This document shows positions 16,952 to 26,917 of a stretch of 64,000 nt of DNA, in pieces (the first letter of the stretch is position 1; the number at the start of each line of letters is the position of its first letter). The position numbers and the translations under genes are program-made. Source of the stretch: an uncultured Selenomonadaceae bacterium (GTDB taxonomy: Bacteria > Bacillota > Negativicutes > Selenomonadales > Selenomonadaceae); NCBI GenBank assembly GCA_905235685.1, contig CAJOMO010000009.1:1-64000 (forward strand), given 5' to 3'. A model generated the notes under the pieces. That model ran no database searches and was not told where the DNA came from. It was given only the letters and a program-made list of their open reading frames with translations.

Positions 16952-19900
16952 TTAAGCCTTTCCTGCGAGAATTTTGTAGCCGTTGATTCTTTCCTCGGCG
17001 TCGCGTTGAGTTTTAGCAAAAAGTTCTTCAGCCTGTTCGGGGAAATTGCGTTTCAGTGAAGAAAATCTAACTTCACCCTGCAAAAATTCCTGGAACTTAG
17101 AAAAATCGGGCTCTTTAGAATCCAGGATAAACGGATTTTTGCCGCTGCCGATAAGCTGAGGATTGTAACGCCAATTCGCCCAATAACCGCACGCCACAGC
17201 TAATTTGCCCTCAAGCTGACTGTTGCCCATGCCCTTGCGGATACCGTGATTAATGCACGGCGCATAAGCGATTATCAGCGAAGGCCCGTCATACGCCTCA
17301 GCCTCGGTAATGGCTTTGAGCAACTGATTTTGATCCGCGCCCATTGAAACCTGCGCGACGTAGACGTAGCCGTAACTCATAGCCATTTTGCCGAGATCTT
17401 TTTTCTTAGTTCTCTTGCCGGTAGCCGCGAATTGAGCGATAGCCGCCGCCGGTGTAGCCTTGCTAGCCTGCCCGCCGGTATTCGAATAAACTTCGGTATC
17501 GAACACGAAAATATTTACATTTTCGCCGCTCGCCAAAACGTGGTCGACGCCGCCATAACCAATATCATAAGCCCAGCCGTCACCGCCGAATATCCATTGC
17601 GAACGTTTGACAAAATAATCGCGGTTGCTGTAAATTTTGTTCAACAAAGCGTCGTCGCCTTTTTCCGCAGCAAGAATTTCCGTCAATTTATCGGCGCGCT
17701 CACGAGTATTTTCGCTGACGTTAAGATTTTCCTTCCAATCGGCAAGCGCCGCCCTCAATTCGTGACTGCCCTTGTTTTCTTCAATCGCCTGTGCAACGAG
17801 ATTTGATAATTCTTTGCGAATAGCCTTGACGCCGAGGAACATTCCAAGCCCATATTCAGCATTATCTTCAAAAAGCGAATTGCCCCAAGCCGGACCGTGT
17901 CCCTTGTGGTTAACCGTATAAGGCATAGCCGGAGCAGACGCGCCCCAAATCGAACTGCAACCCGTAGCATTGGCAATCATCATTCTGTCGCCGAAAAGTT
18001 GTGTCAAAAGTTTAGCGTACGGCGTTTCACCGCAGCCCGCGCACGCCCCGCTAAATTCGAACAGCGGCTTTTCAAACTGACTGCCAATAACCGTATTTTT
18101 CTTAGTAGGATTGTCTTTCGGCGAAACTTTCACGCCGTAGTCAAAATATTTCTGGCGCGATTTAGCCGCGTCGTCGAACTTAACCATAGTCAAAGCCTGT
18201 TTCGGGCAAACCTGCGCGCAGTTGCCGCAACCGAGGCAGTCATAAGTCGAAACGGCGATTGTCAAATTATAAGCGCCGCGTGAAATTTTTGAAGGAATTG
18301 ACTCCATGCCTTCCGGCGCGTTCTTCAATTCTTCGGGCGTAGTCAAAATCGGACGAATAGCGGCGTGCGGGCAAACAAATGAACACTGGTTGCAGCCAAT
18401 GCATTTGGATTTATCCCACGCGGGAACTTGAATAGCCGTGCCGCGTTTTTCGTAAGCCGTGCCGCCAACAGGGAAAGTTCCGTCGGCAAATTGTTCGAGT
18501 TTGCTGACAGGTAAAATTTCGCCTTCCTGCCGATTCATAACGTTTTGAATTTCGCTGATAAATTCGGGCAAATCCGCCGCCTGTTTGCCTTCGCGCTCGC
18601 CCTTGGCGTTAATATCCCAGCCGCTAATGTCAACTTTGTGCAACGCGGCAATTCCCTGGTCAATCGCGCCGCAGTTCATTTCAACAATCTGCGGACCTTT
18701 CTTGCCGTAAGATTTTTCAACAGCGTCTTTCAAATATTTAACAGCCTCTTCAATCGGAATGATATTCGCCAGTTTGAAAAACGCCGCCTGCATAACCATA
18801 TTGAAACGCCCGCCCAAACCGAGCTCACCGGCGATTTTAACAGCGTTGACGGTGTAAACATTGATATCATTTTCGGCGATATATTTTTTCATATAGGACG
18901 GCAATTTGCGCCCGAGTTTTTCGTCGCTCCAATCGGTATTGAGCAGGAACGTGCCGCCCTTCTTCAAACCGGCGATAAGATTGTAATGGTGAACGTAACT
19001 TTTTTGTGAGCAAGAAACAAAATCGGGGCGCGTGATAAGATACGGCGAAGTTATCGGCAATTTGCCAAAACGAAGATGGCTCATAGTAATTCCGCCGGAT
19101 TTTTTAGAATCATAGGCGAAATAAGCCTGCGCGTACAAATCTGTATTGTCGCCGATAATTTTAATGGCAGATTTATTCGCGCCAACCGTGCCGTCCGAGC
19201 CCAAGCCCCAGAATTTACAAGCCGTCGTACCTTCGGGCGTCAAATCAAAATCGTGGTGGTCGGTAACCAAAGATTTATTTGAAACGTCGTCGTTAATTCC
19301 GATTGTAAAGCTGTTTATAGGATTGTCTTTCGTCAATTCGTGGAAGACAGCAAGCATTTGGTCGGGCGTGGTATCTTTGCCGCCCAAACCGAAACGTCCG
19401 CCGATAATCACCGGCGAAATATCTGCGTCATAGAAAGCTGTGCGAACGTCAAGGTACAAAGGCTCACCGGTTGCGCCGGATTCTTTCGTGCGGTCGAGCA
19501 CAGCGATTTTCTTAACAGTTTTGGGAATGGCGCTAAGAAAATGTTTGACGCTGAACGGGCGATACAAATGCACGCTGACAACGCCGACTTTTTCGCCATT
19601 TTTGTTAAGATAATCAGCCGCCTCAAGCGCCGTTTGACAGCCCGAGCCAATCGCAATGATAATTCTGTCGGCGTCGGGCGCGCCGTAATAATCGAAAATG
19701 TGATGTTCGCGTCCGGTGATTTTTGAAACGTCAGCCATTGCCGCCTCAACAATCTCCGGCAATTCGTCATAATTTTTGTTAATGGTTTCGCGAATTTGGA
19801 AATAAACGTCGGGATTGGTAGCCGTGCCGCGAATGACCGGATGATCCGGATTCAGCGCTTGACGGCGGAATTTGTCAATGGCGTCATAGTCAACGATTTT

Positions 19901-20476
19901 TGCCAAATCTGCATAGTCAATCGTTGCGATTTTTTGAATTTCGTGGGAAGTTCTGAAACCGTCGAAGAAATTTACAAACGGGATTCTGCTTTTAATCGCC
20001 GCCAAATGAGCGACAGCCGACAAATCCATAACTTCTTGAACGCTGGCTTCAGCCAACATTGCAACGCCGGTTTGACGCGCCGCCATAACGTCCTGGTGGT
20101 CGCCAAAAATATTCAGCGTGGAAGTTGCCAACGCGCGCGCCGATACGTGAAAAACGCCAGGCAACAATTCACCGGCGATTTTGTACAAATTTGGAATCAT
20201 AAGCAAAAAGCCCTGCGACGCCGTGTAAGTTGTCGTCAAAGCGCCCGCCTGCAATGAGCCGTGAACTGCGCCAGCCGCGCCGCCTTCGGATTGCAATTCA
20301 ATCAAACGTACCTTTTGCCCAAAAATATTCTTAGCGCCTTTCGCCGCCATTTCGTCAACACTTTCAGCCATTGGGGACGACGGCGTTATAGGGTAAATCG
20401 CCGCGACCTCCGTGAATGCGTAAGACACGTATGCTGCCGCCGCGTTGCCGTCCATCGTCTTCATCTTTTTAGCCAT
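16952..20476 (-). CDS. nifJ: Pyruvate:ferredoxin (flavodoxin) oxidoreductase
   Basis: Oxidatively decarboxylates pyruvate to acetyl-CoA and CO2 and reduces ferredoxin; the central anaerobic pyruvate enzyme. 1174 residues, the full single-chain form. In order: N-terminal pyruvate-binding domain with AAYVSYAFTEVAAIYPITPSS, a transketolase C-like domain, two 4Fe-4S clusters (CIGCNQCSFVCPHAA and CLGCGNCAQVCP), and the TPP-binding domain with ACAGCGETPY and GGDGWAYDIGYGG. It has its own strong promoter with an inverted repeat around the -10. Confidence 0.98.
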   Translation of the reverse strand: MAKKMKTMDGNAAAAYVSYAFTEVAAIYPITPSSPMAESVDEMAAKGAKNIFGQKVRLIELQSEGGAAGAVHGSLQAGALTTTYTASQGFLLMIPNLYKIAGELLPGVFHVSARALATSTLNIFGDHQDVMAARQTGVAMLAEASVQEVMDLSAVAHLAAIKSRIPFVNFFDGFRTSHEIQKIATIDYADLAKIVDYDAIDKFRRQALNPDHPVIRGTATNPDVYFQIRETINKNYDELPEIVEAAMADVSKITGREHHIFDYYGAPDADRIIIAIGSGCQTALEAADYLNKNGEKVGVVSVHLYRPFSVKHFLSAIPKTVKKIAVLDRTKESGATGEPLYLDVRTAFYDADISPVIIGGRFGLGGKDTTPDQMLAVFHELTKDNPINSFTIGINDDVSNKSLVTDHHDFDLTPEGTTACKFWGLGSDGTVGANKSAIKIIGDNTDLYAQAYFAYDSKKSGGITMSHLRFGKLPITSPYLITRPDFVSCSQKSYVHHYNLIAGLKKGGTFLLNTDWSDEKLGRKLPSYMKKYIAENDINVYTVNAVKIAGELGLGGRFNMVMQAAFFKLANIIPIEEAVKYLKDAVEKSYGKKGPQIVEMNCGAIDQGIAALHKVDISGWDINAKGEREGKQAADLPEFISEIQNVMNRQEGEILPVSKLEQFADGTFPVGGTAYEKRGTAIQVPAWDKSKCIGCNQCSFVCPHAAIRPILTTPEELKNAPEGMESIPSKISRGAYNLTIAVSTYDCLGCGNCAQVCPKQALTMVKFDDAAKSRQKYFDYGVKVSPKDNPTKKNTVIGSQFEKPLFEFSGACAGCGETPYAKLLTQLFGDRMMIANATGCSSIWGASAPAMPYTVNHKGHGPAWGNSLFEDNAEYGLGMFLGVKAIRKELSNLVAQAIEENKGSHELRAALADWKENLNVSENTRERADKLTEILAAEKGDDALLNKIYSNRDYFVKRSQWIFGGDGWAYDIGYGGVDHVLASGENVNIFVFDTEVYSNTGGQASKATPAAAIAQFAATGKRTKKKDLGKMAMSYGYVYVAQVSMGADQNQLLKAITEAEAYDGPSLIIAYAPCINHGIRKGMGNSQLEGKLAVACGYWANWRYNPQLIGSGKNPFILDSKEPDFSKFQEFLQGEVRFSSLKRNFPEQAEELFAKTQRDAEERINGYKILAGKA

Positions 20477-20507
20477 AAGCTTTCAAAATTCTCCTCTCAA
20501 ATAAAAA

Positions 20508-20533
20508 TACCGCGTCGATTATAACACGCGGTA
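20508..20533. promoter_or_regulatory. Inverted repeat around the PFOR -10 (possible operator)
   Basis: TACCGCG and CGCGGTA form a perfect 7-bp inverted repeat with a 12-base spacer. The -10 hexamer lies inside the spacer. A repressor bound here would block transcription. It could also form a hairpin at the start of the transcript. The regulator is unknown. Confidence 0.5.
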
Positions 20534-20546
20534 CAAAAAATGTAAA
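20518..20546 (-). promoter_or_regulatory. Promoter of PFOR
   Basis: TTTACA and TATAAT are 17 bases apart, with TG one base before the -10 (extended -10). It lies about 45 bases upstream of the PFOR start. Confidence 0.7.
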
Positions 20547-20574
20547 ACAAATCAGTCATATAAAATTTTTTAAA

Positions 20575-23500
20575 CTATTTGGCGGGATTTTTCTCCGCAA
20601 CAATTTTTTCGGCGGCAAAATTATCGTCCTGCGCGAAAGTTTCATAGTTGATAAATTCTGTCACAGAATAATTTTCCGCGGTAATATCAGACAATCGCGC
20701 AGTGCCGGAAATGAAATTATCTTCCGCGAACAAATCAGCGCTGCTTGCCATTTGAGAATATTTTTGCGTCGAAGTTTGCCCGCTCGAATCCGTCACGGTG
20801 ATATTTTTGTTCTTGCCGTTGCGAATGGTTATCGAGCCGTTATTCGTATTCAACACGAGATTTTTGGAGTCGAAGGAAAAATCGGTAATTGAATCGTCGC
20901 CGAGGTCAATCGTATCAGTCGCGCTGTAATCGGTGATTGTGTCATTGCCGCCGCCGTAAACAAACAAATCTGCGCCGCCGCCGCCCGTCAAGGTATTGTC
21001 GCCCGTGCCGCTGACAAGAGTATCAGCGCCGCCGCCGCCCCTAAGCCAATCGCCGGAATTTCCGCCAACAATATAATCGTCACCGCCGCCGCCGTTCAAA
21101 GTATTTTTGCCCGTGCCGCCGTAAATCGTATTCGCCTTCGAATTGCCAATCAAATAAATTTCCGAAGTGCGCGCCGAAGCGTCAATCGTTTCAACTTTCG
21201 AAGTGGCAGAAACTTTCGCGCCGTTTTTGTCGTTGACGGAAAGATAACTGCCGTAAAAAGCGCTGTTGCCGGAACTGTCGACAACTTCAATTTTTTTGCT
21301 CGCGCCGCCTTTAACCACAACTTTTTGGTCGCCGGATTGGAACACGAAATTTGACGCAACAACTTTGGCGCTGCTCAAATCGTCATTGAACAAAATGATA
21401 TCTTCGTCCGTATTGTAATTCCGAATCGTGGCGTTAACCGCGTCCGCGCCGTTTGAGAAAGTATCATTACCCGCGCCGCCAATCATAACAGTTTTATCGC
21501 CGCGGTTAATCAGATAATCGCCGCCGTCGCCGCTGCTCAATGTAACTTTGCTGCCTTCGCTGACAAGAATATTTTTTTCTTCAGCGCCCGCAAGAGATTT
21601 TCTGTTTTCGGCGGTATAAGCCACGCCGTAAGTTTCGCCGTCCGCGCCGGTAACAGTGGTTGTACCGGTGCCGCTGAAATTCACCGAGCCGTCCAAAATT
21701 GCCTCAACAGGATCTTCATATATGTTGGGATTATCGGTACTTTCAATGACGCCGGAAAAATTCACCAGTCCGGTTACAGCGCCGTCTTCGTCAAATTCAA
21801 AGCCGAAGTCACTGTCGCCGCTCAAAATGTAATTCGTAGAACCGAGTTGCAAACTGCCGCTGCCGCCGTCCGTTTTGAAATTCAAACTGTCGCCAATATT
21901 TTCGCCGGTGGTAATTTCAAAATTGTATCCGTCAATCAAGCCGCTAATTTCCGCGATAAATCCGTCGACAACACTAACGCCCGCGCCGCGGTTGCTGTTA
22001 TCCACGCTGACAGTTTCAAAGCATTCAGCAATTCGCGCAGGAGAATAATTCGACGCGCCGGCAATTCTATATCCGCCGTCTTGAATATGAATATCGGCGG
22101 TATCGTCCGTAACAATCGCCTCATTCGTATAACCGTTGGCGTCAATGCTCGCGCCGCTGCTTATGCTCATGAAGGCTTTGCTGCCGCCGTCATAAGGATC
22201 TGAGGTAAAATGAATATCGTAATTGTCGTCGCCGCTTACGCCCGCACTTTCGCCGTTAATCGTAACTTCACCGCTCAATCCAAAAATCGCGTCGCGAATC
22301 ATCGAGCCGACGGAACGAATAATCGGAACGCTGACGTTATCGGGCGCGCCGTCATTATCTTCGTCGGTTAAATCCGCGCCGCTGATTGTGAAGTCCGTGG
22401 TTTTCGTAATGTCATTTTGCACAAAGGCGTGAAATTCAAAGCCGCCGCCTTCCAAAGTGTTCCACGTTCCGGTTTCGTCAACCGTGCCTGTGCCGTCAAA
22501 ATTGCTGAAACCAACTACGCTGTTATTTTCGCCGAAGATAATGTTAAAATCAGTATCGCCGCTCAGAGTGAAACTTTGCGATTCGAATTGGTCGGCGCTC
22601 AAAGAATATTTGCCGGTGTCTGCTGTCGACAAAACAACGATTGTGCCGGAGCCTTCGGTTTTGAAATTAACTTCGTCGCCGATATTCACGCCGCCGGCAA
22701 TTGTCACTGAATAGCCGTCTTTCAAATTGCTAATCGTGGTGAACAAGTCATTCGTCGAATAAATATCCATACCGTAATTGTCATTGCTAATCCAAAATTC
22801 GCTGTAGCTGCGCGTTGAAAAAGTTGCCTCTGTGTAGCCGCAATAAACGCCGTCCATAAACCTAACCGTGGCGTCGTTGTCAAGGCTGTACCAGTCAACA
22901 TAATCTTCAAGGCGCTGGCTGACAGTTGCGCCGTCGCTAATCCCGCGCATTGCCGTTGTGTGCGGCTCGGTGATATAAACGCCTGGCAAAGTTTCAGATA
23001 CATCTATTGGCGAAACAGCCTCAATGTTGTAGCTTGTGTCGCCTTCCACGCCCAAATAATCGCCGTTGTAAACAACATTGCCGCTTAAGTTTCTAACATT
23101 CGTATGAACGCCGGACGCCGGAACATAAATTACCGCGCCGGTCGCAAGATTATCGGGCTTTTCGTCATTATCCTCGTCAACGAGGTTTCCACCACTAAGC
23201 GTGAAGTCCGCGTATTTATCCGGACGCAAGCCGCCGGTGTATGAAGTAGAGCCCGCGGTAAATCTGAATCCGCCGCCGTCAATCGTACTCCAGCGTTGAC
23301 CGTACATAACTTGACTTACCGAATCATTGTAGCTTAAATTTAAAACTCTGCCCGCCGCGTCTTCAACAGTCACAGTGTCATTTTCGGTAATGAGTATGAC
23401 GTCTGAGCCGTCCACTGTCGCACTTGTCAATGAGCCGTTCAAAACAATGGTAGAATTTTCGTCGTAACTACTCAAAACATCTTCGCCTCCGCCCGCGTTA

Positions 23501-25767
23501 ATCGTAACATTTTCGCCTGTAGAATTAATTGTATCGTTATTTTCGCCCGTTGCGATATAAACATTGTTGCCGGTGTTATTCACAAAAACATCGCCTTCAG
23601 CGGCAACTGCGGAATTTGAAGGCAAAGTAACATTGCTGTTCGCGCTGTAAAAAATCAAATCGGTATCGCCGCTAATCGCCGTGCCGTTGATTGTAACATA
23701 ATCCGTTGAAGGCGCGGCAACACTGACGCCGTTATGAGCCGCAACGTAAGCCTTATCGCCGTCGTTTTGGTTAATGCTGATAGTTTTGGTGTTGGCAACG
23801 TTGCTGAAAGTGGTTTCTGTGAAAAGGATATTGTCAATGGCAAGACCGGACGCCGAATTTGCATAAACCGTAGCATTTTCGCCAATGGTGATGTTGCCAA
23901 GAGATTTGGCTTGATCGTCTGTGGTTGCACCGAGCGCCGCCGAATGATAATCCGTCGAAGTGGTTGACAAGTCAAGATAAATTGTGATATCGCCGTTGTC
24001 GCAGAAAGTACTTGAGCCAATCGCGGCGGCGTGTGGACCGGTGGAGGCGGTAATTGTTGCGTCGCCGTCAACCGTGATATCGCCCACAGTTCCGCGATAA
24101 GCACTGCCGATAGCCGCGGCATAACCCATTGGCGTATTTGCAGTAATATTTGCCGTGCCGGTAATTGTGATATCGCCCAGCTTTGAGCCGTTGCCCGCGC
24201 CGCCAATTGCACTTGCGCCGCTCCTTGCCTTCAAGTTGAAAGTGCCGTCGTTTATCGTGATATTTGAGCCGGAAAGATCTTGTTCGCCGTTAACTCCAAT
24301 GCAAGCGCCGCTAAGAGTAACGACGTCCAAAGAGCCACTGCCGCCAATTTCCACGCCGCCGCCGATATTTATTGCGGCTTTGTTGCCTTTGTTGACGGTA
24401 AAACTGTTCGAGCCGGTAAGCGTGAGTTTATTTCCGCTGCCGCTGCCAAATTGAATCACTGAAGTATTTAAATTCGTTACGTTAAGATTTCGAATGGTAA
24501 GGTTGGCAGAATCAGAATTTGTTATGATTTGGATATTGCTAAGGCTGGCGTTGTTGCCGTTAATTGTTACGGCGTCGGTGGTTTCGATTAAAATTTTTCC
24601 AACAGAATCAGAGGCAAGGGTATAAGTTCCGCCGGAAGTAATTTCAAGCAAAGTTGAATTTATCACGGAATCGTCCGCGCTTGAGCCGCCTTCGTAAGTC
24701 AGCGTTCCATTTGAATAAGTTATCGTTGCGGCGGTAAATTCTTCGCCGTTGATTGTCGTTGCTGTGAAAATATCGCCGCTTGAGCCGTTGAAAGTGGCGT
24801 TTTCGCTGATTGTGATGGTTGCGTCGTCATTGGCAACGGAATGTTCGTCGGGATCTGGTTTGGTGAAGTCCAGACTTTCACGTATCCATTCGATGTTATC
24901 AATGGCAAGACCGAGATTTGAACTGGCGGTAACATTTGCGTTGCCGCTGATAACAATATCGCCGACAGTTTGAGCCTGCGCGCCGTAACCAGAGCCAATA
25001 GCGGCGGAATCGTCGACTTCAGAAATATTTGTAGCGGTGACATTGGCGTTGCCGGTAATTGTGATAGTTCCGTTTTCGGTGTAAGGAGCAGCACCAATTG
25101 CGGCGGCGTGTTGTCCGGTCGTGGCGTTTACAATCGCGTTGCCGTCGATTAAAATATTTCCCATAGAGCCACGATAACAACTGCCGATGGCCGCGCCGTA
25201 ACCATTTGGAGTACTGGCGGTAACATTCGCCGTGCCGGTAATGGTAATGTCGCCGATAGCGTTGCCAAGCGCGCCCGCGCCGCCGATACCGCATGAGCCA
25301 CTGCGCGCCGTCAAATCGAAAGTGCCGCTTTCAACAGTGATGTTTGAAGTAGGTCTTGATTCGCTGCCGTTAACGCCGATACACGCGCCGCTAAGAGTTG
25401 TGGCTTTAAGTGAGCCCGTACCGTTGACAGTCAAGCCGCCGCCTACATTTACAGCCGCCGCCATTCCTGCAACAACTTCAAAAACATTCGTGCCGGCAAC
25501 ATTCAGTTGATTATCCGTGCCTTCGCCAAATTGGACAACTGAGCCGGTTTGATTGGTAATACTAAGATCTTCAATGGTAAGGTTGCCGGTATCCGCGCTG
25601 ACGACGATTTGAACAGCCGTAAGCTCGGAATTATCGCCCTTCAGGGTAACAGCCGCGGTGGTGTTGATTGTAATTGTCGAACTTGAATAACTGCTATCAA
25701 TGTTGTAAGTGCCGCCGCGCGTGATATTTAAATCCGCGAACCTTTGCAAATCGAAAATAAAACTCAC
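20575..25767 (-). CDS. Giant modular RTX-like calcium-binding protein with FDLQRFA N-terminus
   Basis: 1730 residues, GTG start with AGGAGAG. It begins MSFIFDLQRFA and has no classical signal peptide. Two tandem modules of about 275 residues (about 14-296 and 376-650) share many blocks such as LSGACIGVNG and DITITGTAN; they look like beta-helix repeats. A second pair of modules (from about 826 and 1100) carries WSTIDGGGF/WNTLEGGGF and an acidic EDNDxxPDN loop like thrombospondin type 3 calcium sites. At about 1540-1630 are hemolysin-type nonapeptides (GGGGDDYIVGG, GGGGADLFVYGGGND). The RTX region and lack of signal peptide suggest type I secretion, but no transporter is nearby. It is probably a surface or extracellular protein. 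Confidence 0.8.
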   Translation of the reverse strand: MSFIFDLQRFADLNITRGGTYNIDSSYSSSTITINTTAAVTLKGDNSELTAVQIVVSADTGNLTIEDLSITNQTGSVVQFGEGTDNQLNVAGTNVFEVVAGMAAAVNVGGGLTVNGTGSLKATTLSGACIGVNGSESRPTSNITVESGTFDLTARSGSCGIGGAGALGNAIGDITITGTANVTASTPNGYGAAIGSCYRGSMGNILIDGNAIVNATTGQHAAAIGAAPYTENGTITITGNANVTATNISEVDDSAAIGSGYGAQAQTVGDIVISGNANVTASSNLGLAIDNIEWIRESLDFTKPDPDEHSVANDDATITISENATFNGSSGDIFTATTINGEEFTAATITYSNGTLTYEGGSSADDSVINSTLLEITSGGTYTLASDSVGKILIETTDAVTINGNNASLSNIQIITNSDSANLTIRNLNVTNLNTSVIQFGSGSGNKLTLTGSNSFTVNKGNKAAINIGGGVEIGGSGSLDVVTLSGACIGVNGEQDLSGSNITINDGTFNLKARSGASAIGGAGNGSKLGDITITGTANITANTPMGYAAAIGSAYRGTVGDITVDGDATITASTGPHAAAIGSSTFCDNGDITIYLDLSTTSTDYHSAALGATTDDQAKSLGNITIGENATVYANSASGLAIDNILFTETTFSNVANTKTISINQNDGDKAYVAAHNGVSVAAPSTDYVTINGTAISGDTDLIFYSANSNVTLPSNSAVAAEGDVFVNNTGNNVYIATGENNDTINSTGENVTINAGGGEDVLSSYDENSTIVLNGSLTSATVDGSDVILITENDTVTVEDAAGRVLNLSYNDSVSQVMYGQRWSTIDGGGFRFTAGSTSYTGGLRPDKYADFTLSGGNLVDEDNDEKPDNLATGAVIYVPASGVHTNVRNLSGNVVYNGDYLGVEGDTSYNIEAVSPIDVSETLPGVYITEPHTTAMRGISDGATVSQRLEDYVDWYSLDNDATVRFMDGVYCGYTEATFSTRSYSEFWISNDNYGMDIYSTNDLFTTISNLKDGYSVTIAGGVNIGDEVNFKTEGSGTIVVLSTADTGKYSLSADQFESQSFTLSGDTDFNIIFGENNSVVGFSNFDGTGTVDETGTWNTLEGGGFEFHAFVQNDITKTTDFTISGADLTDEDNDGAPDNVSVPIIRSVGSMIRDAIFGLSGEVTINGESAGVSGDDNYDIHFTSDPYDGGSKAFMSISSGASIDANGYTNEAIVTDDTADIHIQDGGYRIAGASNYSPARIAECFETVSVDNSNRGAGVSVVDGFIAEISGLIDGYNFEITTGENIGDSLNFKTDGGSGSLQLGSTNYILSGDSDFGFEFDEDGAVTGLVNFSGVIESTDNPNIYEDPVEAILDGSVNFSGTGTTTVTGADGETYGVAYTAENRKSLAGAEEKNILVSEGSKVTLSSGDGGDYLINRGDKTVMIGGAGNDTFSNGADAVNATIRNYNTDEDIILFNDDLSSAKVVASNFVFQSGDQKVVVKGGASKKIEVVDSSGNSAFYGSYLSVNDKNGAKVSATSKVETIDASARTSEIYLIGNSKANTIYGGTGKNTLNGGGGDDYIVGGNSGDWLRGGGGADTLVSGTGDNTLTGGGGADLFVYGGGNDTITDYSATDTIDLGDDSITDFSFDSKNLVLNTNNGSITIRNGKNKNITVTDSSGQTSTQKYSQMASSADLFAEDNFISGTARLSDITAENYSVTEFINYETFAQDDNFAAEKIVAEKNPAK

Positions 25768-25936
25768 AACAATTCTCTCCTATCCACAAAAAAATCTCAA
25801 ACTCTATGATTTATCAAGTTTAGCAAAATTATTTTTCGCGGAAGGTAAAGTTTTGTAAATATTTTTAAGCAGGAAAATCTTCAAGCTGCCCGAATTAACA
25901 AATATTCAGCGATAATTATTTTCAGCAGGTGGATTT

Positions 25937-26762
25937 ATGCAACGATTAGGAATTTTAGGGCCGCGCGGAACTCATTCAGAGGCGGCGGCGCTCAAACTTA
26001 ACGAATTTTTATCGAAGAAATTTGAGCCGGTGATTTATCCGGAGATTTTCGAAATATTAAGGCGGCAAATTGGACGCAGGCTTTGTTCCGGTGGAAAATT
26101 CGCTTGAAGGCTCGATAAATATCACGCTCGACACGCTTGCCCGTTCGGAAAATCTAATCGTCACGCGCGAATTGGTTTATCCCGTGCATAATTATTTGAT
26201 GGCGAAAGGCGGCGTTAAACTTTCGGACGTGAAAAAAATTTATTCGCACAGTCAGCCGATTTCACAGTGCCGAAAATTCCTGCGCGAAAATTTTTCAAAC
26301 GCAGAAATAATTTCTACGCCGAGCACTGCGCGCGCCGCTGAAATTGTCGCTGAAACTTTCGACAGCGCCGCCATTTGCACCAAACGCGCCGGTAAATTGA
26401 ACGGCTTAGTAACTCTTGCCACGGAAATTCAAGACAATATGTCGAACAGCACGCGATTTTTTGAAGTCCGTCGTCGCGCAGGAGAAATTAATTCGGACGG
26501 CGATAAGTGCTTGATAATCTGCCAAATCGACGGCTCAAGGGCGGGGGCTTTGTGCGGCGTGCTTGAAGAATTTGCATGGCGGCGCGTGAATATGACGCGC
26601 ATTGAATCACGCCCTGCGCGAACGGAATTAGGCGCGTACATTTTCTTTTTCGATTTGGAAGTTCCGCCGATGAAACATTTGCTGTATGATTCGATTGAAG
26701 ACGTGCGGCGAAAAAGCATTTGGCTTAAGAACTTGGGTATATTTCCCGTAATTCACGCTTAA
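25937..26762 (+). pseudogene. pheA: Prephenate dehydratase, frameshifted near the N-terminus
   Basis: Converts prephenate to phenylpyruvate in phenylalanine synthesis. The ATG at 25937 (site AGCAGGTGG) reads MQRLGILGPRGTHSEAA and continues to about 26059. The rest of the protein is in another frame from 26061: GGKLDAGFVPVENSLEGS, the catalytic-domain signature, then an ACT domain with a variant of the ESRP motif (IESRPA). One extra base or two missing bases between 26057 and 26066 explains it. As written, the first frame stops after 56 residues. It may be decay, sequencing error, or expression of the larger fragment only. Its 3' end is duplicated before aroF. Confidence 0.85.
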
Positions 26763-26785
26763 ATTGGAAGGAGCAAAATTTTTAT
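26701..26785 (+). repeat. pheA 3'-end segment, first copy of an 85-bp direct repeat
   Basis: It covers the last 62 bases of pheA plus the following ribosome binding site. It matches 26833-26917 with one mismatch and an offset of 132 bases. Confidence 0.92.
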
Positions 26786-26832
26786 TCTGCACGAAAGAAA
26801 AGTTTTTTAAAAAAGATTTTTTGAAATTGACA

Positions 26833-26917
26833 ACGTGCGGCGAAAAAGCATTTGGCTTAAGAACTTGGGTATATTCCCCGTAATTCACGCTTAAATTGGA
26901 AGGAGCAAAATTTTTAT
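26833..26917 (+). repeat. pheA 3'-end segment, second copy, running into the aroF start
   Basis: A non-coding repeat of the end of pheA. It carries the GGAAGGAG ribosome binding site and reaches the first two bases of the aroF ATG. The 47 bases between the copies are A/T-rich and otherwise unremarkable. Confidence 0.92.

Noticed and set aside
20575-25767. Prophage structural gene, because of the LQRFA start
   Set aside because: No neighbouring phage genes; the RTX repeats and calcium-type loops fit a surface or secreted protein instead.
26628-26888. 86-codon minus-strand frame containing two near-identical peptides
   Set aside because: It is created by the 85-bp pheA duplication read on the wrong strand; not a gene.
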